From Acidobacteriaceae bacterium (GTDB lineage: Bacteria > Acidobacteriota > Terriglobia > Terriglobales > Acidobacteriaceae): a stretch of DNA of 64,000 nt. The DNA lies in contig JASHNW010000045.1 in the NCBI GenBank assembly GCA_030041435.1, forward strand, positions 1-64,000, read 5' to 3'. The position numbers were made by a program, and so were the translations under genes. The notes beneath the pieces were generated by a model. The model was not told the origin of the DNA, ran no database searches, and saw nothing but the letters and a program-made list of their open reading frames with translations. Positions 16,831 through 27,373 of this stretch are shown one piece after another (within the stretch, counting starts at the first letter, position 1; every line of letters begins with the position of its first letter).

Positions 16831-18222
16831 TTACAGCCCTCCCTTGCGCATAAAGGCCGGTATATCCAGGTCCTCGCCCGGCTCCGGCTCGAACATCGAA
16901 GGCGCGGCCGCGAACATCTCCGGCTGCACCGGTTGCTCCGCAACTGCTACGGCCGAAGTCTCCGCCTCGCTCTCCGTCTCATCGGCTTCAACCGCAAAAT
17001 ACGTCAGCTCGCCCCGCAGCGGCTCCCCTTCCCGCATCGGTTGCGGAGTAGCGAACGCCGAGATCACCTCCCTCGCCGTCACCGGAACAAACACCGGGGG
17101 GGGTGCAACGTTGCGTGCCGCGGGAGCCGCAACCGCGGCTTCCTCCCCATCCTCCTCGCTGGCGAAACGCGGCGCGGCCGGGCGGCCCTCGATGCGCGGC
17201 TCCGGCCGCAGCGCCGCGCTCAGCATATGCTCGCGCCGCTCCGCCGAACCCTGCGTGAACCCGGTCGCAATCACCGTGATCTTCACTTCGTCGCCCATCT
17301 CCTCGTTCAGCACCGCCCCGAAGATGATGTTTGCGTCCTCGTGCGCCGAGCTCTGGATCAGCGTCGAAGCCTCGTTCACTTCGCTCAGCTTCAGCGTGCT
17401 CGACCCGGTGATGTTGATCAGGATGCCGTGCGCTCCGTCGATCGCGCCCGCTTCCAGCAGCGGCGACGCCATCGCCGCCTGGGCCGCTTCGATTGCCCGG
17501 TTCGCCCCGCTGCGCACCGCCGTTCCCATCACGGCGTAGCCCATTCCCGCCATCGTCGTCTTCACATCGGCGAAGTCGCGGTTGATGATGCCCGGAATGG
17601 TGATGATGTCGGAGATTCCCTGCACCCCCTGGCGCAGCACATCGTCGGCAATGCGGAACGACTCGAAGAAGCCGGCGTCTCTGGCCACCGCCAGCAGCTT
17701 TTCGTTGGGGATCACGATCATCGTGTCCACGCTGTCCAGCAGCTCCTGCATGCCGCGCTCCGCCTGCATCATGCGGCGCTTGCCTTCGAACGCAAATGGC
17801 CGCGTCACCACGGCCACTGTCAGCGCGCCCATTTCGCTGGCCAGCGATGCGATCACCGGCGCCGCGCCTGTGCCCGTGCCTCCGCCCAGGCCCGCCGTCA
17901 CAAACACCATGTCCGCGCCTTCCAGGGCTTCGATGATCTTTTCCGAGTCCTCCAGCGCTGCCCGCCGCCCGATGTCCGGATTCGCGCCCGCTCCCAGCCC
18001 GCTGGTCAGCTTCACCCCCAGCTGCAGCTTGATCGCCGCCTGGGAAAGCTGCAGCGCCTGCCGGTCGGTGTTCGCGGCAATGAACTCCACGCCCTCCATG
18101 TTGGCGGCGATCATGCGATTCACCGCGTTGCCGCCCCCGCCGCCCACGCCTATCACCTTGATCTTTGCGCCGCGCGGAAGTTCATCCTGATACTGAATGC
18201 GGATTTCTTCAGCCTTTTTCAT
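16831..18222 (-). CDS. ftsZ: Cell division GTPase FtsZ
   Basis: The tubulin-like protein that forms the Z-ring. The tubulin signature GGGTGTG is at residues 113-119, preceded by [17 protein letters not shown]. The variable linker (about 320-440) is rich in Ala, Glu and Pro. The C-terminal tail [13 protein letters not shown] is the conserved FtsA-binding peptide. 463 residues is longish because of the linker. The ATG is placed at [14 protein letters not shown], with GGAG-type signals upstream. It is the last gene of ftsQ-ftsA-ftsZ, 101 bp after ftsA. Confidence 0.98.
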   Translation of the reverse strand: MKKAEEIRIQYQDELPRGAKIKVIGVGGGGGNAVNRMIAANMEGVEFIAANTDRQALQLSQAAIKLQLGVKLTSGLGAGANPDIGRRAALEDSEKIIEALEGADMVFVTAGLGGGTGTGAAPVIASLASEMGALTVAVVTRPFAFEGKRRMMQAERGMQELLDSVDTMIVIPNEKLLAVARDAGFFESFRIADDVLRQGVQGISDIITIPGIINRDFADVKTTMAGMGYAVMGTAVRSGANRAIEAAQAAMASPLLEAGAIDGAHGILINITGSSTLKLSEVNEASTLIQSSAHEDANIIFGAVLNEEMGDEVKITVIATGFTQGSAERREHMLSAALRPEPRIEGRPAAPRFASEEDGEEAAVAAPAARNVAPPPVFVPVTAREVISAFATPQPMREGEPLRGELTYFAVEADETESEAETSAVAVAEQPVQPEMFAAAPSMFEPEPGEDLDIPAFMRKGGL

Positions 18223-18269
18223 CGCTTCCTGCTCCTTCACAACTTTGCTGATCGGTTCCCGGTCCAAAC

Positions 18270-18325
18270 TGTGCTCCCTGGCCCGTGCTTTCTGCTCCGT
18301 GCCCTGAGCCCTGTGCCCTGCCCTC
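18270..18325. repeat. Degenerate heptamer array between ftsA stop and ftsZ
   Basis: On the plus strand the units are TGTGCTC, CGTGCTT, CGTGCCC, TGAGCCC and TGTGCCC, in phase at 7 bp, running up to the ftsA stop codon at 18324-18326. The units match those at 997-1067 and 27410-27556. Confidence 0.7.
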
Positions 18326-19541
18326 ACACGCTTCCTGCAAAAATGGCGCGCAGCTTGGCGCGCAGTCCCGAGTTTTCTTCCGCGCGCGTCACGCTCGTGC
18401 GCCGGGCATACAACATGGCTCCCGTCAGCGCCGCAAACTCCGGCGCAGCCATTTCCGACGGCATGCGCGACAGCGGCACCGGTGAGGCGATCCGCGCTGG
18501 AACCCGCAGCAGGCTTTCCGCCGTGTCCAGCAGCCCCGGCAGCCGCGCTCCGCCGCCGGTCAGTACGCATCCGGCGCCCAACGCCTCCAGCACCCCGCCC
18601 TGGCGCAGATTGTCGCGCAGCATCTGGAACAGTTCGCGCGCGCGCGGCTCCAGAATCTCGCTGATCTGCCTCTGCCGCACCACCCGCGGCTCATAACCCG
18701 GCAATCCCGAAACCTCTACCTCGCTCATCTGCGGCACAGCCGTCACCACGGCGTGGCCGTAGTTGATCTTCAGCCACTCGGCCTCCGGAGCCGTGGCCCG
18801 CAGTCCCACCGCCAGATCGTTCGTGAAGTGGTCGCCGCCGATCGGCACCACCGAGGTGTGCGCCACCGATCCCTCGAAGAACACCACCAGCTCTGAAGTC
18901 GCCGCGCCCACGTCCAGCAGGCATACGCCCAGTTCGCGTTCGTCGGCGGAAAGCGTTGCCTCGGCCGCGGCAATCCCTTCAAACACCGTCTCCGTCACTT
19001 CCAGCCCCGCTTTGTTCGCGCAGGTAATGATGCTCTGCTGCGCGCTGGCCGAACTGGTGGCGATATGCAGATTCACCTCCAGGCGGCTGCCCACCATGCC
19101 CACCGGATCGTGAATCCCCGGCTGCTCGTCGAGAATGAACTGCTGCGGCAGCAGGTGCAGCACCTCGCGGTCCGCCGGCAGCGAGATCGACCGCGCCCGA
19201 TCCACCGCCGCCCGCACATCTTCCCTCGTGATCTCTCTCAGGCGCGTTCCCAGGCTGATGCCGCCGCGGCTGTTCACGCCGCGAATGTGCGGTCCGCCCA
19301 CCGCCGCGATGCATCGCTCGATGTTCGTCTGCGCCCGGTCTTCGGCCATCATGGCCGCAAGGTTGATCGCTTCCGCCGCCGGTTTCAGATCGGAGATCAG
19401 CCCCTTGCGCATACCCGCCGCATCGGCTACCCCGTGGCCGCGATAGCGCAGCGCCCCTTCATGAATCTCTGCGATCAGCATCCGAACCTTCGCGCTGCCC
19501 GCGTCCAGCACAGCAAGAACGTTCTCCGGCTGCTGGCTCAT
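18324..19541 (-). CDS. ftsA: Cell division protein FtsA
   Basis: An actin-like ATPase, 405 residues, that tethers FtsZ to the membrane. Phosphate-1 region [16 protein letters not shown], the SHS2-containing segment with [14 protein letters not shown], phosphate-2 region [15 protein letters not shown], and [18 protein letters not shown] are all in order. The C-terminus ([12 protein letters not shown]) is a plausible short amphipathic membrane helix. The start overlaps the ftsQ stop by 4 bases. Confidence 0.97.
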   Translation of the reverse strand: MSQQPENVLAVLDAGSAKVRMLIAEIHEGALRYRGHGVADAAGMRKGLISDLKPAAEAINLAAMMAEDRAQTNIERCIAAVGGPHIRGVNSRGGISLGTRLREITREDVRAAVDRARSISLPADREVLHLLPQQFILDEQPGIHDPVGMVGSRLEVNLHIATSSASAQQSIITCANKAGLEVTETVFEGIAAAEATLSADERELGVCLLDVGAATSELVVFFEGSVAHTSVVPIGGDHFTNDLAVGLRATAPEAEWLKINYGHAVVTAVPQMSEVEVSGLPGYEPRVVRQRQISEILEPRARELFQMLRDNLRQGGVLEALGAGCVLTGGGARLPGLLDTAESLLRVPARIASPVPLSRMPSEMAAPEFAALTGAMLYARRTSVTRAEENSGLRAKLRAIFAGSV

Positions 19542-20704
19542 CGCGCACCTCGCTCAGAAGTCCGGCCCGCACGCTTCGCTGCGCTCTTCGCGGAACTCTT
19601 CGCCGTTTCCCTGCGCGACGCCCTCGTTTTCGCTGTATTGGTCTTCCCCGTCTTCGTCCTCTGCACGTTCGAATGCACTGCAGACGGTGCCGCGGAAGAG
19701 ACCCCGGCGCCCGCATTCGCCGATGCCGCCACATCCTGCGCCATCTTCAGAACCACTTCGTGGTCGTACCGCAGATCGACCGCAGCCAGCTTCGGATACT
19801 GCTGCCGCCACTGCGCAATGTGCGCCGCGTAGTTGTTCCATCGCGCCAGAAAATCCTGCTGCCCAAACTGCAGCTCGATATCCGACCCGTTCGCAGGCAC
19901 CGTCGCCCGCACATCTTCCGGATCCGACAGGTTCACCTCGCTCAGCCGCGCGGAGATGTGCTGCCCGCCCGAGTCCAGATCGCTGACGAACCGCTGATAG
20001 ATCTGCATCCGCGCGCCGCGCATCGACAGCGGATCCGCCGGGTTGATGCCGGTCACCACCGGAAACGAATAATGCTTCGCCGCCATCTCCTGTGGCGTCA
20101 TGTCCAAAATCACTCCGGCGGCATCCGCCAGTTCGATCCTGCCGCGCACCTCGACAAATGCGATCGGGGTCCGCTCCGTCACTGCCACGCGCAGCTGATT
20201 GGGCATCAACCGCATCACCGTGGCGCGCTCCACCCACGGAAACCGCTCCAGCTCCGCGCGCCGCTCTCCCAGCGGCACAAAAAACAGGTTGCGCCCGATG
20301 TCCGATCCAAAAACCGACAACAGATCGTAGCGGCTCAGCTGGCTGTTGCCCATCGTCTGGATGGAAGCCGCCGAGTCGATGCGAAATCGAGAATCGTGGT
20401 CGAGGAAGCTGCGTGTTGCCAGCACAAGCGTCGTGCCGGTGCCGAGGAAAACCACAATGCCGGTGGCCAGCACCATCTTTCCCCAGCGCGTCTTCGCCCA
20501 GAGCGGCAGCAGGCCTCGCCGCACCGGAACGCGCCTCCGCGCACGCAGAAAGGGTTCGCCTGCGTCGGCTTCCCCGCCGGAAGCCGTTCGCGCGGATCGC
20601 GGCGTGCGCTCGACGGTCTCCTGGGTCTCCGTCGGCCGGTAAAATCCCGGCCGCGGCTCTTCCAGAAGAGTCGCGCCTCCGCTATGTGCGCTGGTTTTCG
20701 CCAC
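19538..20704 (-). CDS. ftsQ: Cell division protein FtsQ
   Basis: A bitopic inner-membrane divisome protein, 388 residues. A cytoplasmic region of about 75 residues precedes one membrane segment (MVLATGIVVFLGTGTTLVLA). The POTRA domain follows (SRYDLLSVFGSDIGRNLFFVPLGERRAELERFPWV in outline), then the FtsQ domain with LRVAVTERTPIAFVEV and LAAVDLRYDHEVVLK. The periplasmic end carries an unusual Lys/Arg/Ala/Ser-rich tail of about 60 residues. The start is GTG. Usually murC, murB or ddl precedes ftsQ; here the upstream neighbour is a divergent TonB receptor. Confidence 0.95.
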   Translation of the reverse strand: MAKTSAHSGGATLLEEPRPGFYRPTETQETVERTPRSARTASGGEADAGEPFLRARRRVPVRRGLLPLWAKTRWGKMVLATGIVVFLGTGTTLVLATRSFLDHDSRFRIDSAASIQTMGNSQLSRYDLLSVFGSDIGRNLFFVPLGERRAELERFPWVERATVMRLMPNQLRVAVTERTPIAFVEVRGRIELADAAGVILDMTPQEMAAKHYSFPVVTGINPADPLSMRGARMQIYQRFVSDLDSGGQHISARLSEVNLSDPEDVRATVPANGSDIELQFGQQDFLARWNNYAAHIAQWRQQYPKLAAVDLRYDHEVVLKMAQDVAASANAGAGVSSAAPSAVHSNVQRTKTGKTNTAKTRASRRETAKSSAKSAAKRAGRTSERGAR

Positions 20705-21028
20705 GCCCGAGCAAGGTCGTGAGAATCGCCCTTTTGACTATAGCGTGACCGTCCCTGTGGATCGGCCCCCGAATTTCCCCAGGTATCAAATCAGGGAACA
20801 GCGCCCTTTTGCTTCCCGGCAAGACAGTCCGCGGGCGCGCGGCGATGTCGCGGTTGGCAATGTGAAGCACTCGTAATCTCTTCAGCATTATCCACAGCCA
20901 CAATTCACGCTGTTGCAACCGGCATGTAACGGCGCTTTTACCCGCGGTTCATAGGGTAAGACGAGGCGCCCACGACGACCTGATCACCAATTCCCTGCTG
21001 TGACAACTCATTTGGAGGCTATCCTTTG
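20705..21028. other. Divergent intergenic region ftsQ / TonB receptor
   Basis: 324 bp that must contain the ftsQ promoter and the receptor promoter. A perfect DnaA-box sequence TTATCCACA lies at 20888-20896, and a partial one (TGTGGATC) near 20755. GGAGG lies before the receptor start. No terminator or further repeat is seen. Confidence 0.5.
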
Positions 21029-23593
21029 ATGCCCAGCTTCATCGGCTTGTGGCGGCGAATGCTCGCCCTGTGTCTCATCCTGCCCGCAGCGTTCCTCACC
21101 GCCGGCAGGCTTCATGCCCAACAGATTACCGGGACCGTCATCGATTCCCACGGCTCCGCTGTGCCTCATGCCGCCGTGGAGGCGAAGAACCAGTCAACCG
21201 GCGCCGTCGTGAGCGCGGCCTCTGACTCCGTGGGTCGCTTCTCCATCACCGGCGTTCCCGGCGGCCGCTACATGCTGACGGTCCGGGCCGAGGGATTCGC
21301 ACCGACGACCGAAGACGTAGTGGCATCGGCCACTCCCCAGGATATCTCTGTTACCCTCAGCGTTGCCGGCGTCGAGCAGAACGTCGAGGTCCGCGCCATC
21401 GCCGGCAGCTCCATCGCCGGCCAGCACGCACTGTCGCAGGACACACTCGACACGGAAACTCCCAAATCGGAAATCGGCAGCGAGTTCATCCGCGAGTTCA
21501 CTCCACCCGATGCCGATTACACCGAGCTCATCCAGATCGCGCCCGGCACGGTGAGCTACAACTCCAACGGCGTTGGCCTCGGCCAGGGCACCGTCTACTT
21601 CCGCGGATTCCCCGACGGCAACTTCGACTACACATGGGACGGCATTCCCTTCAACGACACGAACAATCCCACCCATCACTCGTGGGTCTTCTTCCCCGGC
21701 GTCTGGATCGGCAGCGTCGACTTCGACCGCAGCCCCGGCACCGCGTCCACCATCGGACCTGCGACCTACGGCGGCTCCATCAACCTGCTCTCGCCGGAAG
21801 TGCCCTCAGCGCAGTCCATTCTCCCCGAAGTCAGCTACGGATCCTTCAATACCCTCCTCATCGATGGCCAGTACAACACCAGCATGCTCGGCCCGAAGAA
21901 GAACATCGGCCTCGCGCTCGATGTCCATCGCCTGTCTTCTGACGGATTCGAAACCGGCAACGACATCTACCAGAATGCCGGCGATATCAAGGTGCTCTGG
22001 AAGCCGTCTGACCGGACCACCGTCAACGGATACAGCGGCGTCATTCACCTCTTCTCCAACGCCGCCAACAATGCCCCCTATCGCGCTCAGGTCGACACCT
22101 ACGGCTGGAATTACATGCTCCAGACCAACGACCCCACCAGCGCCTTCTACAAGGCCTACAACACCAACGCCATCCCCACCGACTTCGAATACGTCGGCGT
22201 TCGCTCGGTGCTCGGCCATGGCTGGTTTCTCGATGTGAAGCCCTACACCTACAGCTATTACAACCACCAGTACTACGCAAACGATCCCGGCAGCGACACC
22301 ACCGGCCTCGCCACCGGCCCCAACGGCTCCTCCGGCTACATCACTGAGGCCAACTGCTCCGTTTCGCAGCCGGGGCGCGACAAATGCGCCACCGACAAGC
22401 TGAACAGCTATCGCAAATACGGCGAGACCGCCACCATCAGCCAGACTTCGCGGTTCGGCGTCTTTCGCACCGGCCTCTGGTACGAGTGGTCCACGTCCGA
22501 CCGCTACCAGATTCCCTCCGATCCCCTCACGCGCCAGGATCAGACAGTTCCCAACTTCCACGAGAATTACTGGATCAATTCTTACAACCCGTTCGTCGAG
22601 TTCGAATGGCGCGCGACCTCGAAGCTCTCTGTCACGGCGGGCTTCAAATACGCCTGGTACTCGTTTGCCCTCCGGCAGTTTGCCGACAACGGCAAAGTAG
22701 TCGGCACGCTGCCCAATAACGCCCCCTATGTCAGCACCGAGCGCGGCTTCGGCTCCAGCCTGCCCTCGGTCTCGGCGAACTACCGCCTGCGCAATAACTG
22801 GGCCATCTACGCCGACTTCGGCAAAGGCGATGAGATTCCACCCAGCAGCCTCTTCGACGTCGCCGGCGGCGGCGCGGAGGTCGGCAACGTCGGCAGTCCC
22901 ATGATGGCCTCCTCTTACCAGGGTGGCACGGTCCTCAAACTCAACCGCCTCACCCTCGACGCCGACTATTACGCGGTCAAATTTCAGAACAACTACATCT
23001 CCTTCACCACCGCCAATCCCAACAATCCCGCCTATGACCTCAATGGGTACTACCTCGGCCCCGACTCTCTGACCCAGGGTTTCGAAGCCGAAACCAACGC
23101 CTCCCTCACCCACGGCCTCAATCTCTATGCCAACGGCACCGTCGGCAAGGCCACCTATACCGGCACCGGCGTGCCCTCCGGCCTCAACGTCTCCGACACA
23201 CCCGCCTACACTCAGGGCCTGGCCCTCACTTACCAGAACAAGGCTCTCGATCTCGGCATCGATGAAAAACGCATCGGCCGCTACTTCGACGGCAACGGAT
23301 CCTACTACAACCAGGTGGAAATACCGCCCTATAACAACGTGAACCTTTTCCTCAACTACACCGTCCGTAAGAACTCGTTCTTCGACCAGTCGAAAATCGG
23401 CTTCGGCATCAATAATCTCTTCAATGCCGAAAGCATCACCGACGTCGCTCTCGCCAATTCCCCAACCCCCGTCAACGGCTCGGCCTGGTTCGCAACCACA
23501 GCGGCCTCGCCGCTCGATCAGATATTCCTGAACTCGGGACGCGCCTTCACCGTCACCTTCCGCATGGGCGTCTTCCCCGGGCGCGAAAGATAA
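21029..23593 (+). CDS. TonB-dependent receptor with carboxypeptidase-regulatory-like N-terminal domain
   Basis: An outer-membrane beta-barrel transporter, 854 residues. A signal peptide (ending LTAGRLHAQ) is followed by a CarboxypepD_reg-like domain (QITGTVIDSHGSAVPHAAVEAK ... GVPGGRYMLTVRAEGF), the plug (VYFRGFPDGNFDYTWDGIPFNDTN) and a barrel ending FTVTFRMGVFPGRER. The ATG has GGAGG 10 bases upstream; a TTG one codon earlier is an alternative. No TonB-exbBD is nearby. The substrate may be a carbohydrate or siderophore. A terminator follows. Confidence 0.93.
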   Translation: MPSFIGLWRRMLALCLILPAAFLTAGRLHAQQITGTVIDSHGSAVPHAAVEAKNQSTGAVVSAASDSVGRFSITGVPGGRYMLTVRAEGFAPTTEDVVASATPQDISVTLSVAGVEQNVEVRAIAGSSIAGQHALSQDTLDTETPKSEIGSEFIREFTPPDADYTELIQIAPGTVSYNSNGVGLGQGTVYFRGFPDGNFDYTWDGIPFNDTNNPTHHSWVFFPGVWIGSVDFDRSPGTASTIGPATYGGSINLLSPEVPSAQSILPEVSYGSFNTLLIDGQYNTSMLGPKKNIGLALDVHRLSSDGFETGNDIYQNAGDIKVLWKPSDRTTVNGYSGVIHLFSNAANNAPYRAQVDTYGWNYMLQTNDPTSAFYKAYNTNAIPTDFEYVGVRSVLGHGWFLDVKPYTYSYYNHQYYANDPGSDTTGLATGPNGSSGYITEANCSVSQPGRDKCATDKLNSYRKYGETATISQTSRFGVFRTGLWYEWSTSDRYQIPSDPLTRQDQTVPNFHENYWINSYNPFVEFEWRATSKLSVTAGFKYAWYSFALRQFADNGKVVGTLPNNAPYVSTERGFGSSLPSVSANYRLRNNWAIYADFGKGDEIPPSSLFDVAGGGAEVGNVGSPMMASSYQGGTVLKLNRLTLDADYYAVKFQNNYISFTTANPNNPAYDLNGYYLGPDSLTQGFEAETNASLTHGLNLYANGTVGKATYTGTGVPSGLNVSDTPAYTQGLALTYQNKALDLGIDEKRIGRYFDGNGSYYNQVEIPPYNNVNLFLNYTVRKNSFFDQSKIGFGINNLFNAESITDVALANSPTPVNGSAWFATTAASPLDQIFLNSGRAFTVTFRMGVFPGRER

Positions 23594-23604
23594 CCTGTCC
23601 CTGC

Positions 23605-23648
23605 AGGCCGTGCCCTGGGTTCGTCCCTGCGGCACGGCCTTTTTCTTT
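23605..23648 (+). terminator. Rho-independent terminator after the TonB receptor
   Basis: A 10-bp stem AGGCCGTGCC (23605-23614) pairs with GGCACGGCCT (23631-23640) and runs into TTTTTCTTT. It also lies just past the 3' end of the convergent membrane-protein gene. Confidence 0.88.
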
Positions 23649-23653
23649 GCCGA

Positions 23654-24226
23654 TTATTTCCCCGCTCCGGGCTCCTGTTGCACCCGCCGCTTCGCCCACA
23701 GCGGCGCTCCCCACGCGCCCATCGCCAGCAGCGCCCCGAACAGCACCACGGCGTCGATGCTGGTGCGCCCCTCGCGTGTCCAGTAGGCGTTCGGATCCAG
23801 GTTCAGCCACAGCGCAAACTCGTCCAGCGTCAGAGCTGCCCCCATCCCGTACAGGATCGAGATGAGCCGGCTGGCAAAAATCGACCCAGGCGTGCCGCCC
23901 GTCCCGAACTCCGCCAGCTCCAGATAGCCCGCCGCCAGCAGCAGCAAAATCCCCCACACCAGGTGATGGATGTGCTTGCCCCCCACCATCACCCAGCCGA
24001 ACGGACCCACGTGATGCGTGATCGCCCTCACCAGCAGCCGCACAAACAAAAACGTGATGAAGAAGCTGACCGCGGCCAGAAACAGCCGCCGCCGCGGCCG
24101 GTCCGGAATCCGCTCCTGCAGAATCCGGCCCGCGCGCGTCAGGTGCAGGAAAAACAGCATCGCCGCCGCGGCGACAATCATGAACAACAGCAGAACCAGC
24201 GCGACCGTCCAGTGCATAGGTGTCAA
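23654..24226 (-). CDS. Conserved integral membrane protein of unknown function
   Basis: 190 residues with about five membrane segments (VALVLLLFMIVAAAAMLFFL; FLAAVSFFITFLFVRLLV; HHLVWGILLLLAAGYLEL; LISILYGMGAALTLDEFALWL; DAVVLFGALLAMG). The motifs KHIHHLVWGI and GAALTLDEFALWLNL...YWTREGRTSIDAV look strongly conserved, and the paired histidines and acidic residues could bind a ligand or metal. The ATG at MHWTVA is an alternative start. It is divergent from uvrA, 69 bp apart. Confidence 0.85.
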   Translation of the reverse strand: MTPMHWTVALVLLLFMIVAAAAMLFFLHLTRAGRILQERIPDRPRRRLFLAAVSFFITFLFVRLLVRAITHHVGPFGWVMVGGKHIHHLVWGILLLLAAGYLELAEFGTGGTPGSIFASRLISILYGMGAALTLDEFALWLNLDPNAYWTREGRTSIDAVVLFGALLAMGAWGAPLWAKRRVQQEPGAGK

Positions 24227-24295
24227 TTTCTAGCATAGGCCGCCCCCTCTATAATCAGACTGGGAGACTTTTTCTTTCCGCATCGGAATCGGCCA

Positions 24296-27200
24296 TTGAG
24301 TGACGAAATCATCATCCGCGGTGCGCGGACTCATAATCTGAAAAATATCGACTGCGACATCCCGCACGGGAAGCTCACTGTCGTTTCCGGTGTCTCCGGC
24401 TCCGGCAAGTCGTCGCTTGCCTTCGATACCATCTACGCCGAAGGCCAGCGCCGCTACGTCGAGTCGCTCTCCGCCTACGCCCGCCAGTTCCTCGAACGCA
24501 TCGAGAAGCCCGACGTCGACCTCATCGACGGCCTCGCTCCCGCCATCGCCATCCGCCAGAAGAACTCGACGCGCAACCCCCGCTCCACCGTTGCCACCGC
24601 CACCGAGATCTACGACTACATGCGTCTTCTGTGGGCGCGCTGTGGCCAGGTCCACTGCATCGTCTGCGGTGGCATCGTCCGCCGCGATACCGTCGACGAA
24701 ATCGCGGCCGCCATCCTCGCCCTCGGCGAGGGAACGCGTCTGCATGCGCTCTTCCCTGTCCAGCCCCTCGCCGCCACCCCCGCGCAGCCCACATCCGAGG
24801 ACGCCGCAAAACCGGCAAAGCCTGCGCGTCGCACGAAGAAGGTGGCCGCGGCGGAAACCGCACAGGGCCCCGGCGCCATCTCCGACGCGCTGCGTGACCG
24901 CCTCGCCGATCTCCGCCGCCGCGGCTTCAACCGCCTCTACCAGAACGGCACGATCTACGAATTCTCCACCCCCGAATCGCTCCTCGAAATCGATTTCTCG
25001 CTGCCGGTCTTCGTCCTCATCGACCGCATCGCGGTCTCCGCCGACAGCCGCGCGCGCATCGTCGACGCCGCCGAAATCGGTTACCGCGAATCCGGCGAAA
25101 TCCTCTTCGAAATCGTGGGAGGAAAAGCTGCGCAACCAGACAATTCAACTGCCCTCGGCGGCGAAGCCGCGTTCGCCCCTCCGGCCAGGAGGCGCTTCTC
25201 CTCCGCCTTCGAGTGCAAAACCTGCCATCGCCAGTACCGCGAGCCCGAGCCCAGCCTCTTCTCCTTCAACAACCCGTACGGAGCCTGCCCGCGCTGCCAG
25301 GGATTCGGCAACACCATCGACTTCGATCTCAACCTCATCATCCCCGACAAGGCGAAGACCCTCGATGAGGGCGCCATCGATCCCTGGAACCGCCCCAAAT
25401 ACCGCACCTGGCTCACCGATCTCCGCCGCGCCGCCCGCCAGTACGGCATTCCGCTCGACGTCCCCTGGTGGGACCTGACCCCCGACCAGCAATCCTTCGT
25501 CCTCGACGGCCGCGGATCGTTTCCCGGCATCCACGGCTTCTTCGCCCTCCTCGAGCGCAAGAAGTACAAGCTCCACGTCCGCGTCATGCTCTCGAAGTAC
25601 CGGGGCTACGCCCTCTGCCCCGACTGCAAAGGCCAGCGCCTGCGCGCCGAAGCCCGCGCCGTCCGCATTGGAGGCGCTGACGACGACAGCTCGGGTGGCG
25701 ACCCGGCCGGCGGCAGGAACATCTGCGAAGCCGCTTCCCTCACCATCGGAGCAGCCAACCGCTTCTTCTCCTCCCTCGCGCTCACCCCCATGCAGGAGGA
25801 GATTGCCGGCAGCATCCTTGAAGAAATCCGCCAGCGCCTCAAATTCCTCGACGCAGTCGGCCTCGACTACCTCACCCTCGACCGTCTCGCCTCCACGCTT
25901 TCCGGCGGCGAGTCGCAGCGCATCCAGCTCGCCACATCGCTCGGCTCGCGCCTCGTCGGCGCGCTCTACGTTCTCGACGAGCCCTCCATCGGCCTCCATC
26001 CCCGCGACACCAACCGGCTGATCCACATCCTCGACGACCTGCGCGATCTGGGGAACACCATCCTCGTCGTCGAACACGATCCCGACGTCCTCCGCGCCGC
26101 CGACTACCTCCTCGATCTCGGCCCCGGCGCCGGCGAATTCGGCGGCAAAGTCCTCGCCGCCGGCTCCGTCGACCAGGTCTCCCGCAATCCCGCCTCCATC
26201 ACCGGCAAATATCTCAGCGGCCACCTCACCATCCCCGTCCCCGCTCGCCGCCACACGCCCGGCTCGTCCAGGGACTGGCTCCGCCTGCGCGGCGCGCGCG
26301 CCCATAATTTGAAAGGCATCGACGTCGACATCCCGCTCAACCTGCTCGTTTGCATCACCGGAGTCTCCGGCTCCGGCAAATCCACGCTGGTCCACGACAT
26401 CCTCTACAAAGCCGTCGCCCACCGCCTCGGCCGCATCGAGGGCGGCGATCCCACCGGCGTCTACCGCGACATGAAAGGCGTCGAGCGCCTCAACGACATC
26501 GTCCTTGTCGATCAGACCCCCATCGGCCGCACCCCCCGCTCCAACCCCGTCACCTATATCAAGGCCTTCGACGCCATCCGCGAGCTCTTCGCCGCCCAGC
26601 CCGAGGCTCAGCGCCGCGGCTACACCGCCGGCCACTTCTCCTTCAACGTCCCCGGCGGCCGCTGCGACGTCTGCGAAGGCGACGGCACCGTCACCGTGGA
26701 AATGCAGTTCCTCGCCGACGTCGAGCTGCCCTGCGAAGAATGTAACGGCACGCGTTACAAATCCAGCACTCTCGAAATCCACTACAAGAACCGCAGCATT
26801 CACGACGTTCTCCAAATGACCGTCCGCGAGGCTCTGCGCTTCTTTGCCGGCCATCCGAAAATCGTCGACAAGCTCGCGGTCCTCGAGGAAATCGGCCTCG
26901 GCTACGTTCGCCTCGGCCAGTCCGCCACCACGCTCTCCGGCGGCGAAGCCCAGCGCGTCAAGCTGGCCGCGCACCTCGCCTCTATCCGCTCCGAAAGCCG
27001 CTCAGCAGCCGCCGACGGCAAAAAAGGCGGCAGCCGCGTCCTCTACATCCTCGACGAGCCCACCACCGGCCTCCACTTCGACGACGTCGGCAAGCTCCTC
27101 GTCGCCTTCCGCAAGCTCATCGACAGCGGCGGCTCGCTCGTCGTCATCGAGCACAACCTCGACGTCATCAAGTCCGCCGACTGGGTCATCGACCTCGGTC

Positions 27201-27373
27201 CCGAGGGCGGCAACGCCGGCGGCCAGATCGTCGTTACCGGCGCCCCCGAAGCCATTGCCTGCAACGAACTCTCCCACACCGGCCAGTGGCTCGCCCGTGT
27301 CCTCGCCGGCCACGCGCCCGCCCACCACGAGGCCCCCGTCGAAAGCCTCACGGAAAGCGAAGTCCTCTCGTGA
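24296..27373 (+). CDS. uvrA: Excinuclease ABC subunit A
   Basis: The damage-recognition ATPase of nucleotide excision repair, 1025 residues. The first half has [11 protein letters not shown] near residue 40, a zinc module FECKTC...CPRC near 305-335 and [12 protein letters not shown] near 535. The second half has [11 protein letters not shown] near 690, a second zinc module CDVCEGDG...CEECNG near 790-815, and [12 protein letters not shown] near 880. An Ala/Pro/Lys-rich insertion lies around residues 155-200 ([18 protein letters not shown]), making it longer than the usual 940 or so. The start is TTG. The stop overlaps the GTG of the next gene as GTGA. Confidence 0.96.
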   Translation: MSDEIIIRGARTHNLKNIDCDIPHGKLTVVSGVSGSGKSSLAFDTIYAEGQRRYVESLSAYARQFLERIEKPDVDLIDGLAPAIAIRQKNSTRNPRSTVATATEIYDYMRLLWARCGQVHCIVCGGIVRRDTVDEIAAAILALGEGTRLHALFPVQPLAATPAQPTSEDAAKPAKPARRTKKVAAAETAQGPGAISDALRDRLADLRRRGFNRLYQNGTIYEFSTPESLLEIDFSLPVFVLIDRIAVSADSRARIVDAAEIGYRESGEILFEIVGGKAAQPDNSTALGGEAAFAPPARRRFSSAFECKTCHRQYREPEPSLFSFNNPYGACPRCQGFGNTIDFDLNLIIPDKAKTLDEGAIDPWNRPKYRTWLTDLRRAARQYGIPLDVPWWDLTPDQQSFVLDGRGSFPGIHGFFALLERKKYKLHVRVMLSKYRGYALCPDCKGQRLRAEARAVRIGGADDDSSGGDPAGGRNICEAASLTIGAANRFFSSLALTPMQEEIAGSILEEIRQRLKFLDAVGLDYLTLDRLASTLSGGESQRIQLATSLGSRLVGALYVLDEPSIGLHPRDTNRLIHILDDLRDLGNTILVVEHDPDVLRAADYLLDLGPGAGEFGGKVLAAGSVDQVSRNPASITGKYLSGHLTIPVPARRHTPGSSRDWLRLRGARAHNLKGIDVDIPLNLLVCITGVSGSGKSTLVHDILYKAVAHRLGRIEGGDPTGVYRDMKGVERLNDIVLVDQTPIGRTPRSNPVTYIKAFDAIRELFAAQPEAQRRGYTAGHFSFNVPGGRCDVCEGDGTVTVEMQFLADVELPCEECNGTRYKSSTLEIHYKNRSIHDVLQMTVREALRFFAGHPKIVDKLAVLEEIGLGYVRLGQSATTLSGGEAQRVKLAAHLASIRSESRSAAADGKKGGSRVLYILDEPTTGLHFDDVGKLLVAFRKLIDSGGSLVVIEHNLDVIKSADWVIDLGPEGGNAGGQIVVTGAPEAIACNELSHTGQWLARVLAGHAPAHHEAPVESLTESEVLS

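Noticed and set aside
20888-20896. Replication origin at the DnaA box
   Set aside because: A single perfect box without an AT-rich unwinding region or dnaA/dnaN neighbours is not an origin.
21806-23635. 609-codon open frame opposite the TonB receptor
   Set aside because: It is the antisense of a GC-rich coding frame, with Gly/Val/Glu-rich composition and no family match. The receptor frame is clearly real.
25145-26974. 609-codon open frame opposite uvrA
   Set aside because: Antisense shadow caused by third-position GC bias. The uvrA motifs occupy the other strand.
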